NCBI GenBank assembly: GCA_002839335.1
Contig: PGXU01000020.1
Location: forward strand, 1 to 54,201
Reading direction: 5' to 3'
DNA length: 54,201 nt
Origin: Spirochaetae bacterium HGW-Spirochaetae-4
GTDB lineage: Bacteria > Spirochaetota > Spirochaetia > Sphaerochaetales > Sphaerochaetaceae
Shown here: positions 14,957 to 24,189 of the stretch, in pieces
Layout: each line of letters starts with the position of its first letter
Numbering within the stretch: the first letter of the stretch is position 1
The notes under the pieces: model-generated
The model's input: the letters and a program-made list of their open reading frames with translations, nothing else
Told to the model about the DNA's origin: nothing
Database searches by the model: none
Made by a program: the position numbers and the translations under genes

Positions 14957-17446
14957 TCAATCGTCGCCTTGGACCAACTGGGTCAGCAATCTTGTCAGCT
15001 CGGGGTCGTACTTGGAGCCAGCTTCCATCGAGAGCTTTCCAAGGGCTTCCCTGTCGGACAATCCCAACCCGTCGGGTTCTGCGGTTGTCATGAGTGCATA
15101 ACTGTCGGCCAGGGCAAGAATGCGTCCCTGGAGGGGTATGGCAGACCCTTTCAAGCCGCTGGGGTATCCGGTTCCGTCCCACCGTTCATGGTGTGAAAGG
15201 ACGAACTCCGCGATCGCTCCATACTGCGAGGCTGCGCTCAAGATATTGTAGCCGACTTCAGGGTGTCGAAGCACCGTGCCTCCCTCAAGCTCATCCGCAA
15301 GGCCTTCGGTTGCCAGAAATTCAGAGCCCAGGGCGACCTTGCCGATATCGTGCATGATCCCTGCCAACTCCATCTCATCCACTTCATCATCCGACAATCC
15401 CGCATGTTCGGCGATCATGCGGCAGAGTTTGCCAACCCGTTCGCTATGGATTTGTTCCTCGGGATTCTGACTGAAGAGCGATGACAGCAATTGGTCGATG
15501 ATCCGTTTTCTGATTTGCGGTCGCTCGGCGACTTTCTTCCGGTACATTTCATGTTCGGCCTCCCTGAACAATTCATCCATATTGTTCGAACGGACCAGTT
15601 TTACCGATTTTCCAAACGATACCGATACAGGCATGTCCTTCACCCGTGCGTCGGCAATGGACGCATTCATCCTGTCAATAATGACATTCGCATACTCCGC
15701 ATCGGTATTGGGTAAGAGGATTACAAATTCATCGCCACCGATTCGCGCCACGATATCGGTTTCCCGGCATTCCTTTCGCAAGATATCGGCAACGGTGCGC
15801 AGCAAGGTGTCTCCAGCATCATGCCCAAAGGCATCATTGGTGAGTTTGAGGTTGTTGACATCGGCGATGACGAGCACCAAAGGACAATAGCGGACATGGT
15901 TCAACCGGTGGACTTCCTCTTCGAATGCCCGTCGATTCTTCAGGCCGGTCATCGGGTCGCTATAGCTGAAGTGCAGAATCCGTTCCTGCTTGTTCCGTTT
16001 TTCGGTACAATCCCTGAATACAAGCACCACGCCGTCGACATTCCCCGAAGCGTCGAAAATAGGAGAGGCGATCGCTTCGATTGGAATCGTTTCGCCGTGC
16101 CGTGAAACCAACACTTCGTTGGTACCGGCCTCGACCGATTTTTTGGTCCCGATCGACCGTTCGACAATATCTTCTTCGCCAAAATTCAGGATCTTGCGAT
16201 AGAACTGGCCTACCGCATCGGCATACTCCCACCCGGTCAAGGTTTGTGCCACACTGTTGATCACATCGATATGTCCGCTTCGACCGAGCGCGATGACCCC
16301 ATCGCCAACGGACAACAAGGTTGTTTCCAGACGGGCCTTCTCCAAGGCAAACTGGTTCTGCACCACTTTCGATTGTGTTATGTCGTCGATAATCGCGGCG
16401 AACAGCAACGGTTCGGGAGAATAGGCCGATATCCTCAGGTGCTTGCCAAGATGCGGCGTATAGCGTTCGACGATTTTCGGGTTGCCCGATTCCACTACGC
16501 TTCTAAACATCTCGATCCATTCGGTCCTGTCGCCAAGAAAAATATTGTCGACCGAAGTACCCAGGATTGTTTCAGCGGACTTCTCGATTATCTCCTCAAA
16601 CCGCCTGTTCACACTAAGTACAATCGCATCGAGCATCCGGTGGTCGGCATCTTCCTCGATCCTACACACCAGAAGTCCTTGGTTCATCTGTTCAACCAGC
16701 TTTCGTTGGCTGCTTTCACTCTTCTCCAACGCCGCCTGGGCCTGTTTGAATCTGGTAATGTTGGTATGGGTTCCGCTCATGACCAAGGGTTCACCTAAAG
16801 CCGACCATTTGGTTACCTTTCCCCGGTCAAGCACCCACACCCACGTCCCTGTCTTATGGTGCATCCGGAATTCGACTTCATAGAAATCCTGCTTGCCGGC
16901 CAACACTTCCTGCAAATGAGTTTCCGCAACTTTCAGATCATCGGGATGGGTGAGGTTGCGCCACGTATGGATGGAGAAGGGAGATAGTTCGTCTAGCGTG
17001 TACCCCACAATCTCTGCCCAGCGGGCATTGATCTCAGATATGCCGGTAGGGATATCCAATACCCACGTGCCGACATTGGTACCCTCGATGACACTTGACA
17101 GCTTGTCATTGATGGCCCGCAATTCCTCTTCTATGCGGTCGCGGACTCTTTTCTCCTCGCGAGTGTGCTTGAGTCCGCCTAAGGTCATGAGAAAATTGAG
17201 GAGTATTAGAAGGAATGAGCCTGCTATCACAACAATGCTGCTGGTGAGCGTGTCTTCTTCCATTAGTCGCTGGGATTGTCCAACCAGATCGCCATGCAAT
17301 TGGGTTATCTGGCCCAACTCCTTATGCAAATCATCCATGGTCCGGTTTATACTGACCAGACTGATTGCCGCAACAAATATGATTATGCACGAAAAGGCAA
17401 TGAACGATAGGATGAGTCTTCTTTCTGTCGAACGCTCATGATCCAT
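14957..17446 (-). CDS. PAS-GGDEF-HD-GYP bifunctional cyclic-di-GMP protein
   Basis: About 829 residues from the ATG at 17446, chosen because GGGGAAG precedes it; an ATG at 17479 has no ribosome site. Two membrane helices (about 10-30 and 68-90) are followed by three PAS-like regions (about 110-240, 250-360, 375-490). A GGDEF domain has an intact GGDEF at 570-574. An HD-GYP domain has HD at 699-700 and GYP at 760-762. It should both make and break cyclic-di-GMP, switched by small signals sensed by the PAS domains. It lies 70 bp upstream of the ABC operon on the same strand and might share some transcription. Confidence 0.93.
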   Translation of the reverse strand: MDHERSTERRLILSFIAFSCIIIFVAAISLVSINRTMDDLHKELGQITQLHGDLVGQSQRLMEEDTLTSSIVVIAGSFLLILLNFLMTLGGLKHTREEKRVRDRIEEELRAINDKLSSVIEGTNVGTWVLDIPTGISEINARWAEIVGYTLDELSPFSIHTWRNLTHPDDLKVAETHLQEVLAGKQDFYEVEFRMHHKTGTWVWVLDRGKVTKWSALGEPLVMSGTHTNITRFKQAQAALEKSESSQRKLVEQMNQGLLVCRIEEDADHRMLDAIVLSVNRRFEEIIEKSAETILGTSVDNIFLGDRTEWIEMFRSVVESGNPKIVERYTPHLGKHLRISAYSPEPLLFAAIIDDITQSKVVQNQFALEKARLETTLLSVGDGVIALGRSGHIDVINSVAQTLTGWEYADAVGQFYRKILNFGEEDIVERSIGTKKSVEAGTNEVLVSRHGETIPIEAIASPIFDASGNVDGVVLVFRDCTEKRNKQERILHFSYSDPMTGLKNRRAFEEEVHRLNHVRYCPLVLVIADVNNLKLTNDAFGHDAGDTLLRTVADILRKECRETDIVARIGGDEFVILLPNTDAEYANVIIDRMNASIADARVKDMPVSVSFGKSVKLVRSNNMDELFREAEHEMYRKKVAERPQIRKRIIDQLLSSLFSQNPEEQIHSERVGKLCRMIAEHAGLSDDEVDEMELAGIMHDIGKVALGSEFLATEGLADELEGGTVLRHPEVGYNILSAASQYGAIAEFVLSHHERWDGTGYPSGLKGSAIPLQGRILALADSYALMTTAEPDGLGLSDREALGKLSMEAGSKYDPELTRLLTQLVQGDD

Positions 17447-17499
17447 TGTGGCTTCCCCATTTCTTTGGATAGATTTCATTTTATTTGTTGACCTGTGTA

Positions 17500-17528
17500 G
17501 TTATACGGCAGGTTGAACAGTTATGCAA
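17500..17528 (-). promoter_or_regulatory. Predicted promoter of the GGDEF-HD-GYP gene
   Basis: On the minus strand TTGCAT (17528-17523), 17 bp and TATAAC (17505-17500), 53 bp before the chosen start codon. Confidence 0.55.
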
Positions 17529-17634
17529 TATTGGAATTCTGTTTCAGTGGTAAATATTTCATAACTTTGAGATTTCATGGTAAATTCATATGGTTGCAAT
17601 ATCTGGCTGAATTCCACTTTAAACTTCGGGTAGC

Positions 17635-17664
17635 TTGCCTATCGTCTGTTTCCATGCGTATGCT
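17635..17664 (+). promoter_or_regulatory. Predicted promoter of the MFS-DUF4180 pair
   Basis: TTGCCT (17635-17640), 18 bp and TATGCT (17659-17664), about 25 bp before the ATG at 17690. Confidence 0.4.
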
Positions 17665-17689
17665 ATACGTCAGGAGACGACACAAACCC

Positions 17690-18922
17690 ATGGAAGAAGC
17701 GACGGTACAAAAGAGGAATTTCACTGCATTCCTGATCCATGCCCTGTTCTTGGCATTGACGCTCAACTTCATCGATATAAACACTGTGGTTCCGAGCATG
17801 CTCTCCCAAGCCGGCGGAACCGCCGTCCATATGGGAATCCTATCGGCGATCATGATAGGTGGCACCAAGTTCATGCAACTGGTCTTCGCCGGTATGATCG
17901 TACCTTTGCGAAAGAAGAAACCAGCCTTGCTTGTGGGCATATACATCCGGGTAGCCGCATTGCTTGTCCTTGGCCTTTTCTTGGGAAACCTGGGGGGTGA
18001 GGCATTTTGGAAAGTATGGACCATCATCCTGGTCATGACGATATTTTCGTTCAGTGGAGCATATGCCAACATTTCCTACACCGATATCATGGGAAAGGTC
18101 ATTCTTCCAGAAAAGCGAAAGAAGCTGCTTGTGGTAAAACAGTTGATCTCCAGTGTCGGGGTAATCGTCTCTGCCCTTCTGGTGAAGGTGATACTTTCCC
18201 AGGTATCGTATCCAGCCAACTACAGCCTGCTGTTTCTTCTTGCCGGGTTGCTGTTGCTCTTGGGAACCATAGGATTCTGGATGATCCTGGAACCGGCCGC
18301 ACCTGCCCCTGCCAGGACACCGCTTCGTGAAAAGTATCGCGAGTTCTGGAATGTATTGAAAGATGATCCCAATTTCCGAAAATATCTGTTCCTCATCAAT
18401 ACGAGCGGGGTGATCGTTTCGACCCTGCCGTTCCTTCTGTTGTATGGAAGATCCCGGTTTCCCGTCGACGGGGGAATGACCGGAACATTCCTGTTGGTGC
18501 AGATGGTAGGAGCCCTGGGAGCCAACATTGCCTTGACCCTGTTCTCGAAAGGCCAACGGTACCGCTCCATGATCTATCTGTTTGTCATAGTCAGCGCATC
18601 GACACCACTGGTGGCTTTGCTGTTGCCCGCGACCCCGCTTTGGTACTCATTGGTGTTCCTTCTCAGCGGTATTTCGTTTACCATCAGCCAAATCGTATCT
18701 TCCGGGGTCTTGTTGGAGATTTCCACCAATGAGAATCGGGCGGTCTATACAGGACTTTCCGGTGCCGGTTCGATCATGCAGGTGGTGTATCCCTTGCTCG
18801 CCGGGTATCTGGTGGGTGTCATCGGGTTCCCTGCGGTATTCATCATGACTAGTCTGTACATTGTGTTGGGACTGTATGCAGCCAAGACGATCCATTGTGA
18901 GCGCCTCGTCGGCGCCAATTGA
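17690..18922 (+). CDS. MFS transporter
   Basis: About 410 residues with roughly twelve membrane helices and a central cytoplasmic loop (REKYREFWNVLKDD, about 205-220), as in major facilitator transporters. Positive loop residues such as LRKKKPA and PEKRKK follow helices 2-4, consistent with MFS topology. ATG 17690 is taken as the start; AGGAG lies 13 bases upstream, a long spacing, but upstream in-frame ATGs have no ribosome site. It is followed after 9 bp by a DUF4180 gene. The substrate is unknown. Confidence 0.85.
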   Translation: MEEATVQKRNFTAFLIHALFLALTLNFIDINTVVPSMLSQAGGTAVHMGILSAIMIGGTKFMQLVFAGMIVPLRKKKPALLVGIYIRVAALLVLGLFLGNLGGEAFWKVWTIILVMTIFSFSGAYANISYTDIMGKVILPEKRKKLLVVKQLISSVGVIVSALLVKVILSQVSYPANYSLLFLLAGLLLLLGTIGFWMILEPAAPAPARTPLREKYREFWNVLKDDPNFRKYLFLINTSGVIVSTLPFLLLYGRSRFPVDGGMTGTFLLVQMVGALGANIALTLFSKGQRYRSMIYLFVIVSASTPLVALLLPATPLWYSLVFLLSGISFTISQIVSSGVLLEISTNENRAVYTGLSGAGSIMQVVYPLLAGYLVGVIGFPAVFIMTSLYIVLGLYAAKTIHCERLVGAN

Positions 18923-18931
18923 GGATATACT

Positions 18932-19285
18932 ATGGAAGTTGTTGAAAGGAACGGAAAGGCCATTGCCCTTTTCGATACAAGTACCCGCGTCGAACAGGCC
19001 TCCGACATGCTGGATCTTATGGCGACCGCTTGGTACCAAGGCCACTGCATAGGTATGGTTATGGACAAGGATAGTCTTCCGAAGGATTTCTTCACATTAT
19101 CCAGTGGTATTGCCGGAGAGATTTTGCAAAAATTCTCGAACTACCAATTCAAGATCGCCATCGTCGGCGACTTTTCCTCCTATGTGAGCAAAAGCCTGCA
19201 GTCCTTCATATACGAATGCAACAAAGGCAATTCAGTGTTTTTTGTTCCTACCGTTGAAGAAGGTCTCGATAGGTTGGCGCGATGA
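18932..19285 (+). CDS. DUF4180-domain protein
   Basis: A 117-residue soluble protein that matches DUF4180 over its whole length: DSLPKDFFTLSSGIAGEILQKF near residues 47-68 and KIAIVGDFSSYVSKSLQSFIYECNKG near 74-99. The family has no established function. It is probably cotranscribed with the MFS transporter immediately upstream. Convergent with the isomerase gene, with a hairpin between them. Confidence 0.88.
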   Translation: MEVVERNGKAIALFDTSTRVEQASDMLDLMATAWYQGHCIGMVMDKDSLPKDFFTLSSGIAGEILQKFSNYQFKIAIVGDFSSYVSKSLQSFIYECNKGNSVFFVPTVEEGLDRLAR

Positions 19286-19292
19286 ATTGAAA

Positions 19293-19321
19293 AGGGGAGT
19301 AGCATGTACGTCCACTCCCCT
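19293..19321 (-). terminator. Terminator of the lacI-isomerase operon
   Basis: AGGGGAGT/ACTCCCCT stem; on the minus strand it is followed by TTTTCAATTC. It may also stop the converging transcript. Confidence 0.7.
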
Positions 19322-19345
19322 CGGATTCGGGATGTTGCCGTATAT

Positions 19346-20320
19346 CTATTTGAAGAACGTCTCGCGCAGCCAGCGTTGTGACTTGACGGCATCACCGGTT
19401 GTTACCAGGTCACGGATCTGTTCCATAACTTCTGCGGTAAGCTTGTTTTCCAGCATCTGGAGGAAGAGTACACTTTCTCGCAAGGCTCCTTGACCGTCTT
19501 CACGGTAGGGGTACTGGTCCATGGAGAACCACCCGTCATAGTTTGTTTCCTTCAACCAGAAAAGTGTTTCCACATAGAGCGGGAAATGTACCGATCCCAC
19601 GATCATGTCATCGTCCCATGCGCCGTAATTGTCATTGAAATGCATATGGAAAAGCTTTCTTCCGTATTCCTGCAGTATAACGACGGACTCGGCGACATTT
19701 TCTCCCGCAACAAATGCATGTCCGGTATCTATGCAGACGCCAACATTATCCAATCCGGTCTCCTTGGCGAGCAGTAGGGTATCCGAAGCACGTGCCATGA
19801 ACGAGAAGTTGCGGGGTTCCTTCGGTTTGTATTCCAAGGCAAACTTGATATCTGGTGCCGATTCGGCGACTTTCCTGATATTTTCCATCAGCCAATTTCT
19901 TTCGCGCACCAGGTGGGATTGCAGTACATAATCGTATCCATCCTGACCTGGCCAGATGTTAAGGGTGTCGCATCCCAAACGTCGTGCCATTTCTACACAT
20001 TCGAATGTATAGTCAAGTGCTTGATTGCGTATGTCGGGATCCTTCGCGGACAACGTCCCTCGCCCCCAACGCTTTTGGCTGAAATGATCGGGGATAATCG
20101 ATGCGCAACGCAATCCATATTTTTCCAGCAACCCACCGATTGTATCCACGGTATCCATCGAAACATCCCATGTCCCAACCAGCTCAACCCCTTCGACCCC
20201 ATCGATTTCCGATGCTTGGCGGATCAAGGTTTCCTTCGGTAATTCATCCTTGTATCCGGAAGAAAGGAAACGGTCACAAGTGTTTCCCAGATTGCCCAGA
20301 ATTATCGAATACTTGCTCAT
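19346..20320 (-). CDS. Sugar isomerase/epimerase, TIM-barrel (rhamnose-isomerase-like)
   Basis: About 324 residues of xylose-isomerase-like TIM-barrel sequence. Metal-site candidates are Glu in FALEYKPKEPRNF, Asp and His in CIDTGHAF, and His in FHMHFNDNYGAWDDD. The EYKPKEP motif resembles the L-rhamnose isomerase of Pseudomonas stutzeri, so ketose-aldose isomerisation is likely, but the sugar is not fixed. Start MSKY at 20320 follows AAGGAGG. It sits 16 bp after lacI and divergent to a sugar ABC transporter. No kinase or aldolase accompanies it. Confidence 0.85.
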   Translation of the reverse strand: MSKYSIILGNLGNTCDRFLSSGYKDELPKETLIRQASEIDGVEGVELVGTWDVSMDTVDTIGGLLEKYGLRCASIIPDHFSQKRWGRGTLSAKDPDIRNQALDYTFECVEMARRLGCDTLNIWPGQDGYDYVLQSHLVRERNWLMENIRKVAESAPDIKFALEYKPKEPRNFSFMARASDTLLLAKETGLDNVGVCIDTGHAFVAGENVAESVVILQEYGRKLFHMHFNDNYGAWDDDMIVGSVHFPLYVETLFWLKETNYDGWFSMDQYPYREDGQGALRESVLFLQMLENKLTAEVMEQIRDLVTTGDAVKSQRWLRETFFK

Positions 20321-20336
20321 GAGCGACACCTCCTTG

Positions 20337-21356
20337 TCACGTGCGTTCTTGTACACTCTCACGGATAATCAAAGCACCTCCTACCAACAAACCGGTAGGG
20401 TAGTGTGTCCGTTTTGAATTCAATCGCTCTACCAGCATTCGTGCCGCAGAGCTTCCGATATATTTGTTCGGTACCTTGATAGTGGTCAGGTGCGGTTCCA
20501 TCATCGACGACATGGGTAAATCATCAAATCCAATAATCGAAACATCGGCGGGAACAGAGAAGCCGCTCTCTTTCAGAGCCTTGATTACGCCGAATGCTGC
20601 CACGTCATTGTAGCAGAAGAGAGCTTGTGGCAAGCGATTACCCTTTTTAAGATGTCCCATCATATCCTGATAGGCGCCAGGAAAACCCGGTCGTACCTGA
20701 ATAAGCGAATCGACTCCAATTGTTTTTGAGAAGTGGTCCATGGCAAGGCGATACCCCCGTTCACGCATGATTACATTGCCCGATTTAATGGAGCAGGTCA
20801 CCATGCCGATATCCTTGTGGTTTGTTTTCGAGAAGTAACCCACGATATTGTGGACAGCTCCAATGTTGGCCATATTCACAAAATCAACGGATATGTGTTC
20901 GAAGTATGTGTCCATGACAACGTACGGAATTGGCAACGCGGACAGTGCCAGGATATCCTCAGCCTCCAATTCAGTTCCAAGTATTATGATTCCCTTCGGT
21001 TGCTTGTCCTGTAGTTCACTAAGGAATTTGGGAATCGGTTCGACCCGGTGGTTGTAGATCTCGAATGTATACCCGAATTCCTTCACGACATGGTTCATGC
21101 CATCGATGTAGTCCATTATGAAACTATTTTGGTCCTCGTTGAGGATCAACCCGTGTTTCCGTAATCGTGCGAACATGATGGTTCCATTGTTCTCATGGAG
21201 ATAGGAGCGTTCTCCAGGTACGCGATAATCCATATCTTTCGCAAGTTGGATAATTCGCATCCGTGTCTCGTAACTGACTCCCTTCTGTCCATTCAAAGCC
21301 AATGAAACGGTGGTCTTCGAGACTCCAGCCTGTTCCGCAATTTCCTTGATACCCAT
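20337..21356 (-). CDS. LacI-family transcriptional regulator
   Basis: A 339-residue repressor with the N-terminal LacI helix-turn-helix (IKEIAEQAGVSKTTVSLALNG, residues 3-23), hinge YRVPGERSY, and a sugar-binding periplasmic-protein-like domain ending in GFDDLPMSSMMEPHLTTIKVP, the usual corepressor/inducer segment. It should control the facing transporter and its own isomerase partner. A promoter (TTGACA-17-TATGCT) ends six bases before its ATG, so the mRNA may be leaderless. An 18-of-22 palindrome lies immediately upstream of its -35 element. Confidence 0.94.
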   Translation of the reverse strand: MGIKEIAEQAGVSKTTVSLALNGQKGVSYETRMRIIQLAKDMDYRVPGERSYLHENNGTIMFARLRKHGLILNEDQNSFIMDYIDGMNHVVKEFGYTFEIYNHRVEPIPKFLSELQDKQPKGIIILGTELEAEDILALSALPIPYVVMDTYFEHISVDFVNMANIGAVHNIVGYFSKTNHKDIGMVTCSIKSGNVIMRERGYRLAMDHFSKTIGVDSLIQVRPGFPGAYQDMMGHLKKGNRLPQALFCYNDVAAFGVIKALKESGFSVPADVSIIGFDDLPMSSMMEPHLTTIKVPNKYIGSSAARMLVERLNSKRTHYPTGLLVGGALIIRESVQERT

Positions 21357-21362
21357 TGTTCC

Positions 21363-21391
21363 AGCATATCGCGCAACCGAGTTGCTGTCAA
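21363..21391 (-). promoter_or_regulatory. Predicted lacI promoter, nearly leaderless
   Basis: On the minus strand TTGACA (21391-21386), 17 bp and TATGCT (21368-21363), then only GGAACA before ATG at 21356. This is a consensus-quality promoter with no room for a Shine-Dalgarno region. Confidence 0.65.
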
Positions 21392-21394
21392 ACA

Positions 21395-21416
21395 GTTTAA
21401 TAAAATTTAGTTAAAC
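21395..21416. promoter_or_regulatory. Candidate LacI-family operator
   Basis: GTTTAA-N2-AAATTT-N2-TTAAAC, a 22-bp palindrome with 18 of 22 positions symmetric, centred in the divergent region and 3 bp upstream of the lacI -35 element. Even-symmetric operators with a central pair are usual for LacI-family repressors, though the centre here is AT rather than CG. Confidence 0.5.
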
Positions 21417-21521
21417 CATTCACTTTTACCGTGAAATAGTGCTTATTTTGCTGTGTATTCAACTAATTTCTCTATTTTGTAAAGCGAATTTATGCTATTT
21501 ACTAAAATATTTAATTACTAT

Positions 21522-21550
21522 TTGACTTCTCATTTTGGCTAGGGTAAAAT
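21522..21550 (+). promoter_or_regulatory. Predicted promoter of the sugar ABC operon
   Basis: TTGACT (21522-21527), 17 bp and TAAAAT (21545-21550), 30 bp before the binding-protein ATG. Confidence 0.7.
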
Positions 21551-21580
21551 GTGCGCAGACACTGTAAGGAGGAACACAGT

Positions 21581-22585
21581 ATGAAGAAAGTTATTGCTCT
21601 TGTTCTGCTTGTCCTTTTAGTCATGCCGGTCTTGTTCGCTGCTGGCCAGGCTGAGAAAAAAGGTGGTTATGAAATTGTTGTCGTACCGAAGGATGCATCC
21701 AATCCTTGGTTCGTCCGCATGAAAGTCGGTGTGGATGAGTATGCGAAAGAAACCGGTTTGAACGTGTATCAACGAGGTACTCCGCAAATCGATGCGACAT
21801 TGCAGGCCCAGCTTATCCAGGATCTGATTGCCCAGGGAGTCGATGCATTGTGTGTTGTTCCGGTCGACCTTGAATCCTTGGAACCGGTACTTGGTCAAGC
21901 AAGAGATGCCGGAATCGTCGTAGTTACCCACGAAGGCGCAGCCTTGGAGAACGTCGATTACGATATCGAAGCATTCAGTAACGCTGGTTATGGTGCATTC
22001 ATCATGGACAACTTGGCCGAAGCCATGGGTGGAGAAGGCGTTTATACGACCATGGTTGCTTCATTGACAAATGGTTCGCACAACGAATGGGCTGATGCCG
22101 GAGTGGCACACCAGAAGTCCGCATATCCAAAAATGCAACTGCTTGATGCGGAAAAGCGGGTCGAATCTTTCGATAACGGCGATGTGGCCTATAACGTTGC
22201 CAAGGAATTGTTCAAGAAATATCCCAACCTAAAGGGAATCATGGGAACATCCTCATACGATGCACCCGGAGTCGCCCGTGCCATCGAAGAACTTGGCTTG
22301 ATTGGAAAGGCCTTCACTTCAGGAACCGGTATGCCGTTGGACAACGCTGCCCTTTTGGAAAGTGGGGTTGTCAAATCGTTGACACTCTGGGATCCTGCGC
22401 TTGCCGGCAAGGCAATGATTGCGTTGGCAGTAAAGGTACTTGATGGTGACAAGATCGAGGGAACCGTTGATCTTGGTGTCGATGGGTATACCAATATGAA
22501 ATTCAAAGCAGGAAGCGATACAGTCCTCGAAGGTGAAGGCTGGATTGTCATCAATGCCGACAACGTGTACGATTTCGGCTTCTAA
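21581..22585 (+). CDS. Sugar ABC transporter substrate-binding protein
   Basis: A 334-residue periplasmic-binding protein of the ribose/rhamnose/AI-2 type. Signal peptide MKKVIALVLLVLLVMPVLFAA is cut before GQAEKKGG; there is no lipobox cysteine. Typical fold-I features are VVPKDASNPWFVRMKVGVDEYAKE, the inter-lobe VVPVDLESLEPVLGQARDAGIVVVTHE, and a C-terminal GEGWIVINADNV. The start at 21581 follows AAGGAGG. It leads the operon with one ATPase, two permeases and a GATase-like protein, opposite lacI. A hairpin directly after it probably lowers downstream expression. Confidence 0.92.
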   Translation: MKKVIALVLLVLLVMPVLFAAGQAEKKGGYEIVVVPKDASNPWFVRMKVGVDEYAKETGLNVYQRGTPQIDATLQAQLIQDLIAQGVDALCVVPVDLESLEPVLGQARDAGIVVVTHEGAALENVDYDIEAFSNAGYGAFIMDNLAEAMGGEGVYTTMVASLTNGSHNEWADAGVAHQKSAYPKMQLLDAEKRVESFDNGDVAYNVAKELFKKYPNLKGIMGTSSYDAPGVARAIEELGLIGKAFTSGTGMPLDNAALLESGVVKSLTLWDPALAGKAMIALAVKVLDGDKIEGTVDLGVDGYTNMKFKAGSDTVLEGEGWIVINADNVYDFGF

Positions 22586-22603
22586 TGTAACAAATTGTAT
22601 TCA

Positions 22604-22635
22604 TGCCCTGCCTTTCTACTGCGAACGGCAGGGCA
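22604..22635 (+). terminator. Hairpin between binding-protein and ATPase genes
   Basis: TGCCCTGCC (22604-22612) pairs with GGCAGGGCA (22627-22635). It begins 18 bases after the binding-protein stop and has a weak T-rich tail, consistent with an attenuating or 3'-protecting hairpin. Confidence 0.65.
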
Positions 22636-22692
22636 ATGTTGTATTATGGTACAAGACTGTTTGTCCAGGATTCTCTTGAAGGGGGGTACGTC

Positions 22693-24177
22693 ATGGCGGA
22701 GAGCCTTCTCAAGGCCGTAGACATCTATAAATCGTTTGTTGGGGTACAGGCGCTCAAAAAGGTGAACTTTGAAATCAAACCTGGAGAAATCCACTGTCTT
22801 GCAGGCGAGAATGGTAGTGGGAAATCCACGTTGATCAAGATTATCAGCGGAGTCTATTCCCCCGATGACGGACATATGGAATTCGACGGGAAATCATATT
22901 CGAAGATCACGCCGATCGAGGCGATCAAGAATGGGATTCAAGTCATCTACCAAGACTTTTCGGTCTTTCCCAATTTAACGGTCATGGAAAATCTTGCTTT
23001 CAATAGTGAATTGGCCGATCGTCGGCATCTGGTGAACTGGAAACGTATGCGTGAGATTGCCGAGGAAGCTGTCGCCAAGATTGATTTCAAGGTTGACCTT
23101 GATGCCTTGGTCGGGAATCTGACAGTTGCTGAGAAGCAGATGATTGCGATAAGTCGTGCCCTCATGTTCAATACGAAACTGATAATCATGGATGAACCGA
23201 CCACCGCTTTGACCAAGAAAGAGGTTCGCAATCTCTTCAATATCATCCTGAAACTCAAGGAGAGGGGAATTGCGATTCTCTTTGTGAGTCATAAACTCAA
23301 TGAAGTATTTGAAATCTCGGAAAACTTCACCATCCTTCGAAGTGGAGAGTTGGTGGCAACCGGATCCACTTCCGAATTGGACGCGAAAAAATTCTCATAC
23401 TATATGACCGGGCGGGATTTTCAGCAACGGCATTTTGTTCCCGTCAACCTTTCGGAAAATCCGATCTTCGAGGCAAGAGGAGTTGGGATGGGCGGGCGGT
23501 TCACCGATGTGTCGTTTGCCGTACATCGCGGAGAAATCCTTGGTATCACCGGATTGCTCGATTCTGGCCGTACCGAATTGGCCCTCTCGATATTTGGAAT
23601 CAAACCGATCGAAACCGGGCAGTTTCTTGTCGATGGAAATCCGGTACGGATCAGTAGTCCGCAAGTAGCGATCGGAAACAATATCGGATATGTTCCTGAG
23701 GATAGGTTGAGCGAAGGATTGTTCCTGTCCCAAAGCATCGCGGACAATATCGTGATATCGGAAATCGATCGTCTTGTGAAAAGTGCCGGAATCCTGGACA
23801 AGAAAAAGCGATCCGCTGAAATTGATAAATGGGTTAATGAACTCGCAATCGCGACTCCAGATCCAAATAATGCCTGTCAAACCCTTTCGGGTGGGAACCA
23901 GCAACGGATAGTCTTGGCAAAATGGTTGGCATGCAATCTGGATGTATTGGTCCTGAATGGACCGACTGTAGGTGTGGATATCGGTTCCAAGCATGATATA
24001 CATGGGATATTGCAGCAATTGGCTAAGGAAGGTCTTGGTTTGATTATAATTTCAGACGACCTGCCGGAGGTCTTGGAAAACTGCTCCCGCGTGCTTGTCA
24101 TGAAAGCCGGTCGGATTGTCGCGGATATGAACGCTGGAGAAACTGATGAGAAGACAATTTTGTCATACATGCTATAG
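22693..24177 (+). CDS. Sugar ABC transporter ATP-binding protein (RbsA type)
   Basis: A 494-residue protein with two fused ATPase domains, as in RbsA/XylG/AraG. First Walker A GENGSGKST (38-46), Walker B IIMDEPTTALT; second-domain signature LSGGNQQR and ATP-loop lysine region GITGLLDSGRTE, where the canonical Walker A is degenerate as usual in this family. The start at 22693 follows a GGGGGG-rich site; upstream in-frame sequence lies inside the hairpin and is not coding. It powers import by the two permeases encoded next. Confidence 0.93.
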   Translation: MAESLLKAVDIYKSFVGVQALKKVNFEIKPGEIHCLAGENGSGKSTLIKIISGVYSPDDGHMEFDGKSYSKITPIEAIKNGIQVIYQDFSVFPNLTVMENLAFNSELADRRHLVNWKRMREIAEEAVAKIDFKVDLDALVGNLTVAEKQMIAISRALMFNTKLIIMDEPTTALTKKEVRNLFNIILKLKERGIAILFVSHKLNEVFEISENFTILRSGELVATGSTSELDAKKFSYYMTGRDFQQRHFVPVNLSENPIFEARGVGMGGRFTDVSFAVHRGEILGITGLLDSGRTELALSIFGIKPIETGQFLVDGNPVRISSPQVAIGNNIGYVPEDRLSEGLFLSQSIADNIVISEIDRLVKSAGILDKKKRSAEIDKWVNELAIATPDPNNACQTLSGGNQQRIVLAKWLACNLDVLVLNGPTVGVDIGSKHDIHGILQQLAKEGLGLIIISDDLPEVLENCSRVLVMKAGRIVADMNAGETDEKTILSYML

Positions 24178-24189
24178 GGAGGTCCTGTC

